Origin: Sequoia sempervirens
Taxonomy: Eukaryota; Streptophyta; Pinopsida; Cupressales; Cupressaceae
Direction: 5' to 3'
Assembly: GCA_007258455.2 (NCBI GenBank)
Contig: VDFB02000003.1
Span: 40,861,986-40,925,985, forward strand
DNA: 64,000 nt
Positions 22,553-33,749 of the stretch are shown piece by piece. The notes beneath the pieces were generated by a model. That model did not search any database. It saw only the letters and a program-made list of their open reading frames with translations, and had not been told where the DNA came from. The translations under genes were made by a program, and so were the position numbers. Numbering within the stretch: the first letter of the stretch is position 1; each line of letters opens with the position of its first letter.

Positions 22553-24525
22553 AGACACAGAAAGTACTAGTATGCTTTATTGTAGATGAGAAGATAACCA
22601 CCATTGGTGATTGTGAACAACATAAAAGAGACTTAGCATCTTATTACCAGAACAACACATATACTATTGCAAAAAAAATATCTTAGACATTACAATGACC
22701 ACATTTTGGTAGTGTAACAACTCTACCAGCCTACAACTGCATCAAGAATCACTTGGGCTGCCTACTTGAAAAAAATATCCCCTCTCTTTTGCAAAGAGGA
22801 GATTCAATTTTTCATTTGGGATGCATCACTTCTTCATTTTTTCTCTCTAGCTCTCTTGGAAAACACACATAGCTCTTTCTTCTTCACCATTCTAAAAAAC
22901 TTCACAGTTCTCTCCATTTTTCTACACACACATCTTGGAAAGAGCTCATCCACCACTTTCAAAGGAAGCTCCATTGTTGTTGCACAAGTTCATCTTGCAA
23001 GAAAACCATTGTCATCTCGAAGGTTCTTGTTGCTCCTTTGTTGCATTAGAAAGCCTTGCTTTTGGTGCTTGAATTAAGTGACTCTTCAAGAACCTTTCTT
23101 GAGAGTTTAATCTTTGTCTTTGATTAGCATATGGTTTTATTTATCTTTTCACATCTATTATTATGATTATTATCTCATCTAAGGCTGTCCATGAAGGTGG
23201 AAACACCAATATGAGTGATTGACTGACGAAAACTCCTAAACATCCACCCAACACATTTCTCTTTGGTCTTATGTGTATAGGTAGAAGTGGAAGGACTTTT
23301 TGAAGCAAGCTTGAATGTCATCAAATGCTCTTTCAGTGACATCTCAACCTCTCCTCATCTTTGTTTCATTTTTGTTTAGCATCTTTACTTTCAATACCTT
23401 TAATTATGTACAATTGTATCCAACACTCCCTTTCACATCTATAAACCTAAGCACAACGATTTGAATTTTTTGGTGATAAATCTATTTTTTATCTGTACAA
23501 GACACCAGTGCGGTATGATGTTGTTTGACAGTTGTGCTATCGTCCTAGACATAGAGCCTGTTGAGTTTTCTGGAAGACCTTTATTTCCCGCACTTTCAGT
23601 TTTTGATGTCTAAAAGGTCCGAATAATTTATGTGCTCTGTTAAATTCTCATTTCTCCATTTCTAGTTCACTTGAGCCATGTCAATTGAGGTAGTGGAGAG
23701 ATCATTTTCTCCTCAAGATCTCGCCATATTGAGGGTATCAAATTTCTTCCTCAAAATTTTTGTGAACTCGATGTGAACTCACCTTCTTACAAAATCTTGG
23801 TCATCTTAAAATCCTAAAACTCTTTATCTTCTCTTGATTCCTCTTATTTCTTAGAGTTGGCGAGGTTGTGTGTTGTAAGCACTCCTTTATGAGATTTATA
23901 ATCTAGTCTATTACCTCTAGACACATAAAGAAGCTTGAGACCTACCATACCTCCAAATAGGTACAATCCAACTAGACTTGGTTCAATGTTTTTCTGGAAT
24001 CTCGATCATTTTAGATCTCAATTGGTATTTGTAGGTTCCTCCCATTTGAATTCTCCTCTGAGCTCTCCATCCTCTAAAGATTATGAAACTACTCTTAGGG
24101 TCCCCTTTGAGTAATCTCAATCTTTAGAGGAAAGCATTAAACACTTTGAAGATTTTTGAATCGTGATAACTTATATGCTCAAGTTGCTCATGTTGTCACT
24201 AATATGAGAAACTACTCATCTCATATCAAAAAGGCCTTGAGTTGATTTGCACATTAACCAACCTAGTCAAGACTCATGTACCTCCATACATGTCAGTCTT
24301 GAGACGACCTCTATGGATACTGCTAATACTCAATTGAATCTTTCAATTCCTGATGTTTCTATGCAAATGGTGGATACTAATCCCTCCATACCTCCCATGT
24401 CTTTTGTTGATAACATAAATGTTGTGTTTGTGCCTCTCACTAATCTCAAATTCAATGTGTCTCACCATCCTTTGGAGTATAACATTTCTCCTCTTCCTAG
24501 ATCCTCACCTTAAGCCTCTATCGCC
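22553..24525. other. Unassigned stretch between two gag remnants
   Basis: Contains pyrimidine-rich sequence (22770-22930), several CT-rich tracts and a short Ser/Pro-rich ORF (24247-24513) that may be the N-terminal extension of the following gag. Probably LTR plus leader of the second gypsy element, but no repeat partner is in the window. Confidence 0.3.
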
Positions 24526-25420
24526 ATGGCTAATCAACCTCCCCCACCATTTAATCCCATCTTGAACACCTTGTTGCAAAACATGGGCCAAATGCAATCT
24601 CAACTCACAAACCTAACTAACGCTACCACACAAACTACTCTTACTCCATACTATCACTATATCCCTCTTGCTTTAAACATCTTGAACACTCCCATACCCC
24701 AAGGGATTGAGGTACCAAAATTTGAAAAATACAATGATAAGGGATACCCACAGGCACATGTCAATTTCTATAGAAATTATTAATACTATCCCTTAAGGAA
24801 ACTACATTGGAGTGGTTTTGCTCATTACCTTATAATTCCATCTTCTCTTTCGATCAACTTATAAATTAGTTCTTACAATGGTTCCAAGCGAACATTGCCT
24901 CTAAGGTCACTATCATTGACCTTATCCATTACAAGAAACAATTGAATGAGAAGCTAACTGATTTCATTTCTTTCTACCAATCTATCTCCTTGTAAATCCC
25001 CTACACCCTATCTAACTATCAAATCCAAATGATGTTCATGGGAAATATTCAATCGGTATTGAAGGAACGAGTTTCCATGATGAAATATCCTTCCTTCACT
25101 CATTTTTGTATTGTGTTGCATGACTATCAACATACGTTAACTTAGTATCGATCTACTACCTCATCCTCACATCCTAATGGTTTTGGGGCTGCATCTTCTT
25201 CTAGAGGGTTGAAGAGAAACAAGACGATATCTAATGTAGTAGTTGTCCCTCAAACAAGTGAAAACCATACACTTTGGTCACAATGTAATTGGTTCTTTAC
25301 TAAATTATTTGATTCTTACTCAAGTGTACTAATGGGCACCTTATTTGTGGATTTTTTTGGGATGCTAATGTGGCTCACAGACATCTTCGCAACACACATT
25401 TTTCTATGGGAAAATCAGAC
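24526..25420 (+). pseudogene. Second, distinct Ty3/gypsy gag remnant
   Basis: MANQPPPPFNPILNTLLQNMGQMQSQLTNL starts at 24526, then PIPQGIEVPKFEKYNDKGYPQAHVNFYRNY. It continues after a TAA and frame changes as LEWFCSLP, FDQLINQFLQWFQANIASKVTIIDL, LNEKLTDFISFYQSI and SVLKERVSMMKYPSF. This is the gypsy gag capsid in the usual order (EVPKFEKY.G.GDP.AH....Y), differing clearly from the gag at 20554. It decays after about 25310. Confidence 0.72.
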
Positions 25421-25538
25421 TTAACAGTTGAGGAACGAGGCATGCCAAATGGTGAGAAATGGTTTTAAGTTAGCAGAGAGCATAGTTATCTTAGTTTATC
25501 TAAAGAGGAAGGAGTATGTAGAATGAAATTGCATAGGA

Positions 25539-26406
25539 TGTAATTTATCACATTACATCCACACTAATTAAATATTTTTTAATTATTTAATTATTTCTCA
25601 ATTTTCCTTATCCACACAAATTAAATAATTTTTAATTTCTATCCACATTAATAATTAATTCATGCATTCTTCTCATCCACATTAGCTAATATTTCCTCCA
25701 AAATTAAATTAGTTAATTTACTTTATTTAATTTTCTTTTTCTATCTTTATTTATTTAAAAAATCATATTTTATTTATTTCCTAATTATATCTTCACTGGA
25801 ATTAAATAAATTTATTTATTTAATTTTATTTATATTCTTCTATCTCCTAATATAGTGAACTAACTGAAAAGAAAGATCATTTCACTCATACGCACTTTCA
25901 CTTCACTCATCCATGTAGCCAATCATATGATCCATGTAGCCACTTAACTCATCATCCTAGCCTCTCATCTTGGCACATGTCACTTTCACATTCATCATGA
26001 TCTCTCAATCAATCACATCCATCAATCTTTCAAATCACCTTACACCATTGATCAGGTATCAAGTGAAATTTATAAGTACAATATCATTTAGCCATTTAAA
26101 TCCTTCATGGATTTTGAGAAATCAAGCCATCTTTGTATCCATTTTGCAAATCAAGGTTATTCTAAGTTAAGAGCAATCCACATATCATTATTACAACTTT
26201 ATCAAGTACAATAGAGTAAAGTTAGGCATATTTGTGGAGGTAATAGTAGTTCAACTTGATTTACTTTATTTTTTGTGCATACACTCTCATTGATGTAGTC
26301 ATGTATTATTGAATTGGGTTTTATTGCAACACTCATTTTTAAATTCAATAATTTGTAAGCTCACATTATCAAAGGAAAATTTACACTAAATGGTTGGGCC
26401 CTTACA
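25539..26406. repeat. Candidate LTR (TGTAA ... TTACA), about 868 bp
   Basis: Starts TGTAATTTATC after a purine-rich run (aaagaggaaggag, 25502-25514) and ends GGGCCCTTACA, giving a 5-bp inverted terminal match. The interior is AT-rich with tandem taatt/aatta blocks. No second copy is in the window and no target duplication was found, so this is a suggestion only. Confidence 0.35.
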
Positions 26407-28239
26407 TCATCGCCTATGTATATGGTTCTAGATATTATAATCTCTCAACTATGGATGGTAAACCCCTTAAGGAACCTATGAATCTCATGCATTTTACATC
26501 TCTTCCATGCTTAATTCTCCTCTTTTATGTGACATATGCATAAATCTTAATCAAGTAATGATTAATGTTGTTTATATTTTTCCATTCAATCATGAGAACA
26601 ATATATTTGTGCTATGATTTTCATGACTATTTTATATTCATTATGAATGTAAGATCCAAGTCTTAAGACATAATGTGTTACATTATTTTCTTGTAGATCG
26701 ATTTTACAATCTTCTAATTCTTGTTTTTATTATTGACATCTCCTAGTTGTATTGGATTTTTTTAGTGGTTACCATTTAGTTATATAAATTAATTTGTTTT
26801 CTCTTATCATGTTTATTGTAAATTGTTTAGTGAGACCCATTATTGTATTTAGTTAGACATCATATAAATTATTTGATCAAATGTTTATTGTGTTTAATTA
26901 AAAAAAATATGCAAGTTTATTTAATTAAATCATAATAGAATTTCATAAAATATTTTTATCATCTAAAATCATGCGTGTATAAATATCCATCCATAATGTG
27001 CACATATCACTCAAAATATCACTCATATATATATATACAAAATCACCATTGTGTCAAAATGCGGTGTGAACACACATCGAAAAAGGCATCAACAAATGTA
27101 TACATATATCTGAAACAAGGGGCATGACTATTCAAGCCCTTAAATATTGGTGTATGGTATAACTATCATGGTGACTAAATAATAGATACCATAGATCAAG
27201 AGCGTGTCTAAGATACAATTCATGTTTGTAAGCCTCTAAGCTCACCCCTCAGCTCCACTACCTATTCTCTAAGTGATGTATCTTTCTCTCTCATTTTAGA
27301 AACCTAATCCATCATCTCTCACACTCTATGATGATCTAGGTCCATAGAAGGAGTTATATGGACCCTCTATAGATCTACCCAAAGATAAATGACCTAGCTC
27401 TATAGAGCATCCTATGTAGTCTCTACGATATCTACTCTTGTCACTACCAGGTCACACTTTACTCTCAAGGCCACTATCTATGTAGCACCATGATCCTACT
27501 CCCTTATGAGTGAGGTAATATGGGTCCCCAATTGGTCCCTCTCTTTAGTAAATTCTATAACATTCATTGATCTCATATCTCTACCTACTTTGGACTCCTC
27601 ATATTCAACTCATAACTACACAATAAGATAAAAAATGTCCATGTGTCAACATGTGGTGTGATGTGGTCTGTAATTGGTCCATACCTCTCTCTCAAGTTGA
27701 TTTATGGGGACCATATCTTCTATGAATTGACCAACATATCTAAGCCACTCTTATGTACATGTACTAAAAAAAAAAAAAAAAATTTGTATCCATCCATGAT
27801 CATATAAATAATATAAAATGTATACAACAACTATTTTACAAAGCATAAATTCACAATCACAAATCAAAATCTTACTTTGGTCCTTGACCTACCAATCAAG
27901 ATCTCATGGTGTGGATGACCTCACAGATGTAATAGCTAGAGTCATCACTAGTGTAGTAGAGAGTCTCGAAACAACACTACTACTTGACTCTCCTTCCAAT
28001 ATCCAACTCTACATTCCAATTGATTTGGATATCCCTACCACCTAATTTTATAGTCTAGGTCTCTCCTCCTTCGCCTCCTCCTCCTTGGGGCTATCATATC
28101 CATCACTCTTCTCTTCTCTAGATACCTATGCTCTATGATCTACTCTAGGTGTATCCTATAGATAAATTGGAGTTGGCCTTATTTTCTATCACTACCTAAT
28201 AAAAATAGGTCACACTAAAATCATCCATGTACAAGGCTA
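26407..28239. other. Unassigned AT-rich sequence with a short poly-A run
   Basis: No supported gene. A poly-A tract lies at about 27766-27782 and a short AT dinucleotide run near 27026. Sequence from about 27240 may be a continuation of the minus-strand PMD pseudogene beyond its conserved part, but it shows no motif. Confidence 0.3.
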
Positions 28240-29250
28240 GCAATGCATCCTCCCCTTACTAGTTGGTCCCCTCAATATGATATATGCAATGGTGGGTTTG
28301 GGTTGATCTCACTCTCACAATGTTGTGATGTGAATGTACATAGGTGGATACAACATCAAGCACCTATTTTACCTTCTCAAACTATCTCATCACTTGCATG
28401 TAATAAGAAAAGGACTAAAATATGATCATGTTGAACCATAAATATTTCCCTCTACATATGTGTCATCTACTATCCCATCTATGCACATGCTATAAGGCCT
28501 CCAAACAATATTTTTGTTGTGCATCCTATCAAAGGTCTACAACCAAAGAGGTAGGTCTCTAAAATTCTAGTCTTTTCATAAAGGATATACATGAGCTCTA
28601 TAAAAATCTCACCCCAATTGCATTGAAAAAATAGCTAGTCATGTCCAAGTGATGCTTAAAAATCTACACTTGTAGAAATATTCATGTCATCGAGCTTTAT
28701 TTTTCATGGAAGGTGAAGTGACCTAGAATGTGATATATGTGAGAAATCATTTTTTTTCCCTATACAAATACAATATGACCCTCCTCCATCACCTAAATGG
28801 TATGAACAAGTTCATTTTCAAGGTGTGTACCTCACCCACACTATGTGATGCACATGGCCATTGTAGTGATCATAATCTATTAAAATAGTTTTATAGGTAC
28901 TACTTCTTTCTCTAGCCACTACATATAGATATGCCATGTCATGACTCAAACTATGATCTTGTCGATCACATACCACTAAGCCTCTTGTACCAAGGCTAGT
29001 GGTCTCTACTCCATGATGCTAAATGTGCAAACACATATCAACAATCTCACAATCTAGTATAAATCCTCCAAGGTCACTGTCATCTCCCTTGCTAGGAGAT
29101 GAAAGTTTAAATTTTCTACATCCCATCTCTACATCAAATTCATGAGCATTCACCTATTAAATCACATCTCTAAGATCATAATTACCTAGTATATTCCTAC
29201 TCATGGAAGAAGTGTGATCTCTTCTAGTGTTAGAGCCCCCGTATAGATCC
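28240..29250 (-). pseudogene. Plant mobile domain (PMD / MAIN-like) pseudogene
   Basis: On the minus strand, GALTLEEITLLP then RWDVENLNFHLLAREMTVTLEDLY (about 29130-29060) matches the RW-x-ET-x-TFH-x-GEMT-x-TLEDV signature of the aminotransferase-like plant mobile domain. Further on, IVWRPYSMCMDGI, EGNIYGST and FEKVKQVLDVVSTYVHSHH match the V-W-x-PY ... RVLRQFG part of MAIN-like proteins. Many stops at Gln positions and at least two frameshifts. PMDs occur both in host genes (MAIN, MAIL1) and inside MULE and gypsy elements; which applies here cannot be told. Confidence 0.65.
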
Positions 29251-32200
29251 ACTAGAAGATAAATCACCACCCCTCCTAGGTGCTCTCACATCATAGGTAT
29301 AAGCTAAATTTACCAAAATAAAATCTATCACTACCACTATATAAAAACTTCTAAATTTATTTCAAACATACCAAAAATTTCAAATTTGATTTGGACATTT
29401 GTGCACCCTAACATGCTAGTGTGTAGGTTGGTTGATAGCCCACCCTTGGACACTTGTGTGAAGGTGGGATGACAATGTGTCCCCTAGACACTAGTGTGTT
29501 AGGTTGACCTTAGCATACAAATTAGATGCTAGTGTACAGTGTGGGTCCCTTAGGTGTGAAAAACCCTAAAATTTTAACTAAAAGTAAAAACTACACACCT
29601 CATGAAGTGTGACTCCTTGCTCAACTCAATCAATTTTTTTCTAATGTAGGGGGCTAGTAGTCTCATTTGCAAGGATTTTTGGGGTCTTTATATGCTCTAG
29701 GTGCTCAAAATCTTGAAAGGTGAATAGTGAAAATAGATAGTAAATTAAAAAATATTATTTATAAAAATTAAAACAAAAATCCAAAGGAGAACTTCACTAA
29801 AACCTCCATAACTCTCCACTCTAAGCTCCAACTCTCATCTTTCTTCTATCATATAGATCCTAGCTTCGTCCTCTTCATTTCATCATACCTTTCATTGTGA
29901 CTGGATCTTTTAAAGTGGCTTTCTTGAAGGCATTTACATAGCCCTCTACTTACCTTGTCAAGATGGAATTAATCTTCTTTTTTTTCCTCCTATAGACTAA
30001 GAAAAAACATGAGGGGGTACATATTCACCCTTGTTTTTCCTTTTAATGAAAATTTCTTTTTGAAACATTCTTCCCATTTTTTATATTTATTCAAATTTTT
30101 GGAATTGATATATAACCTTGTTTTTGTAGGGTTTATATCTATTTTTCTAACATTTGATCTTGTAGGACTATGGTACCTAATAGTATAATAGTGTAGCTTA
30201 TCACTTAGTATTATCAACTCACTAAAGTGGTGATAAAATATAATGTAGAAAATTATGCACTCCTACAATTTCACATTCTACTATGAACTCACTTTACATC
30301 CACTTTAATAATATATTTAAATTCATCTATTTCCACCAAAGTTCTTTCCCACATTTGAAGAGTGTAATGCTCTTTTAATCCTTTCTATGAAAACACATAC
30401 AATATTTTGGAATAATTTCTTTGGGAAGTAGTGTGATGTGTAGACATTCGTGCAATGTGTTGGTGTTCTAAATATTCTTGAAATTAAAAAATGAATCTTC
30501 CCCATGGATTACCCACAATACCTGTTGTAATGTCTAACTATGAAAATAACCCTCAATTATACCCCATCCAAGCAAACAAAACCATCTACCTCCCCATTCT
30601 GAAAGGAATTTTTCTTCAACTCTATTTTTTCTCCCTAATTGTTGCCTTGGGGAAAATCTATCAAAATTTCCTTTCAAGCTATAGGACTCAACATATTCTT
30701 GCTCTTCTCAACTATTTGAAGGTCTCAAAGGGAAAAATATAGTTTTCACAACCTATCAAATCCTTTAAATATTTTAGATTGTAGGTAATACTATTCTATT
30801 GAGTCATTAACATTTTCTAGTATTTGGTACTACTTGTTCTTTAATTGTTGGGAAAGTTCATTGGTGCAAATCAATTTTTAATCATTCTCATTATGTTATT
30901 TATAATGGTCTTTTTCATTGTAGACCAAGTTTCACACCATTATCATTATCATTTTGTCACTGCTCTTTATTCCTTGATGCACTTAGGAGTAAGAGAAAAC
31001 ATTTTTTATCATTTTATTTATCTTGGTTTTTTGTAGAGGTTAAAATACCAACATTAGGGTTTTTCTAAGGAAAAACACTAAGCAACCCCAAAAAAAATCT
31101 CCATTTTATGTGTTTGCAAGTTAGACCAAGGTTTGATAAAAAAAAATTGTAACTTATGGTGTGATTTTCATATAAACAGAGTTGTAACACATAGAAGTCT
31201 ACATGTTGTGTTGGTGTATTGGAAAATGCTCTTCAACATTTGGTGCTAGATTCCTTTTTGTGTTTATTTTATATTTTTGTTATCAAAATTTATAAATAAC
31301 TTCTTATATTGTTCATTTTACAGTATATTTTTATTTTATTTAATGTTTAATAGTTTTAAAATGAATATTTCATTTCCAGTTCTCCCTTAAATTTTTTTGT
31401 AAATTTTAGCATATCTAATTTCCATTTAGTTTTTTATTGCTTAAGAAAGAGCTCTCATTTTAAGGTAATAGGGAATTCAATAAAATAAGAACCTTTAGTT
31501 AAATATGATTTTCCCTTCATTATAGACTATGATACCCAAAAAGGCACTAGTCTTGAGAATTTAGGCCTTTGCTGCTATTTTGAAAATCATATAATAGTTT
31601 ACAAGTCATTTTAAAATCATAAATTGGTGTTGTGGACTCGTGTTCCTATAGTTTAACTGGGAAATCTCTTATCAAAACCTTGAAAGAAATTACTTCATGA
31701 GGGTTGTGTTTCAACCTTTTAATTAATTATATTAGGGATTAGTATAACTAGTCTTACTTGCCCTAGCAATAGAATTTTGGGGCAAGTGTGAAGTTGGGTT
31801 TAGTTTTTATTTTTCATTTTATATTTTGTTTGATCTCAATACCTATTAAGTTTTACCCCTAGGAACACCCTCTTGAGTCTAAGTAGAGCTCAAAGCATAG
31901 GAGAGATAACTCACTCTCAAAGTTGACCTTTAATTATCCTAAGTCTATTGAGGATCCTCTTTTCTCTTTCTTGATGATAAAACCCTATCCTTGAAGATGA
32001 AAATATCTAGTATTTTTTAGTATTGTTTCAAGACGTAACACAATCAAAATAAATCCTTTACCTGATGTACATCCCATTTCACCCTCCTTAGCAATATACT
32101 CTATCATAGGGGTTATGATGGAACCTACTAAAATGCCCCAATCCAAAAGAATCCAATCTTAGGATCCAAGAGGTCTATAATAGTATCTATGATGTTGTTA

Positions 32201-32479
32201 TCCTCGAATTCAGTTGTGCTCAATTCGTGGGATAACCCCTGTGAAACTTTTTCATTTTGTAAGCTGTGTACTCTAAGCACATAAAATGAGGAAGATTATA
32301 CTTACCCTCATATGTGGTTCCCTAGCCTCAAAATGTCATTTTGAGTGCTAACCTTTTTTTGTTTGTCAAAATTCACAAATTGGTCAAAGTTGTGAAATTT
32401 CATTTTTAGAGAAAATTTTCTCGCTCGAGCAAGAGCGCTGAATTTCAATGCCCCTGATGTCAAAATGCAAAAATAAAAA
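29251..32479. other. Unassigned, no supported gene
   Basis: AT-rich non-coding sequence. Short ORFs at 29990, 30323, 30491 and 30845 show no domain or shared family. A small CG cluster (ctcgctcgagcaagagcgc) at 32420-32438 contains the palindrome GCTCGAGC. Confidence 0.3.
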
Positions 32480-32510
32480 TGCAAGGTCGATAAAATTTAG
32501 TGACCTTGCA
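32480..32510. repeat. Perfect 9-bp inverted repeat (hairpin)
   Basis: TGCAAGGTC at 32480-32488 and GACCTTGCA at 32502-32510, separated by 13 AT-rich bases. A diverged version (TGCAAGGCT ... TGACCTTGTA) occurs at about 33684-33715, and a half copy (TGTAAGGTCACTAATTTTAG) near 33630. Confidence 0.6.
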
Positions 32511-33749
32511 TATTGTTGATCAAACTCATTAAAGGCTACATAAGAAGAGATTTTTAATGACTTTACAACTCAGAGTCCACATGAGGTGTAATAAATGCAA
32601 GTTCAATGTCATGTTAAATCAGTTTTAAATTCGTTTAATCCTCATTTTAACTTCATTTTAGTTTCTCTTCTTGCCCGTGTGGATCTCCTTCATGCTTGTG
32701 TCTTTGGATTCTTTCATGCATGGATTTGGAGTGTATTCCTCATCGTTTCTCTTAGGTTTTTTTATCGGCTTCTTTCTTTTCATGTACATGTCTTATTTTT
32801 TCCCTTTTTCCCTTTATTTTAATGTCTATGGTTTTGCATTTAGCTTCTTTTCCCATTATAAATTAATCATCTTTCTTTTCCTAGCTTTAACGTTTTCTAT
32901 GTAAAAATTGTTAGGCGTTCCTTTTCTTGTGTCATTTTGTTTATTTGTCCCTGGTTTTGTTGGGAACCCATGTAGGGTTTTTCTTCCTTTCCTTTGAGGT
33001 TTACTATATGGATTTTTCCTGCGAGATTTCCTTGTTTAAACTCGTGTTTCTCTATTTTTCTCATTGATTCATGAAAGAACAATCGAGGTTTAAACCCTCT
33101 GACTCATTTCTTGTGTTAAACTCTACATATGTTGAGCGGAATTTTTCACCGCATGAGCATCTTCAAATCAATGCCAAAACCTTACTTGTCAAGGCGGTGA
33201 AAATCTCCACCGATTCATACAAACATTTCTGACTTGAGTTTTTCGTTTGCAAATTTTGTGTCAAGTCGGGGAAAATTTCTACCTTGACATATGTTTAACT
33301 TGTCATGTACAGTCAGGGTTTTTCTCTAACCATGCACATAACATGTATGTCCCCTATGTAGCAGTAGTGAAAAATACTACCTTCGCATTATGAAGTCAAA
33401 CGTTAAGTGTGAAAGCATAAATTTGTACCGCTGTTGCAAGATTAACCTTACCTCCCAAAATGTAACGTCAATTTTTTTCTCCAAATATACATATGGGCTA
33501 GCAATGTAATGCATTGGATCGGTATTTTTCACTGACCCAACATCAAACAATCAAATCAAGTTGAATTTACCCCCCAAACATGCAAATTTGGTGTTTTTCT
33601 CCAATCTTACACAAACCAAGTGTTTGTCACTTGTAAGGTCACTAATTTTAGTTACTTAACATAAGTTTAAATAGGCTTCCCATGCAAGGCTGGCAAATTT
33701 TTTTGACCTTGTACACTTTTTTAAAATTGAGGAGGAAATAATAGATCCT
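32511..33749 (+). other. Non-coding leader-like region upstream of copy C with repeated imperfect palindromes
   Basis: Hydrophobic ORFs at 32595-32904 are T-rich readings with no domain. From 33136 to 33537 at least five imperfect inverted repeats share a G-G-T-G-A-A-A-A-x-x-C-C-A-C-C type pattern: 33136-33152, 33194-33212, 33261-33288, 33364-33380 and 33521-33537. They may be U3 or leader motifs of the copy C element. Confidence 0.4.

Noticed and set aside
32595..32904. Two overlapping Phe/Leu-rich ORFs resembling membrane proteins
   Set aside because: They arise from T-rich DNA in two frames at once; no domain or start context.
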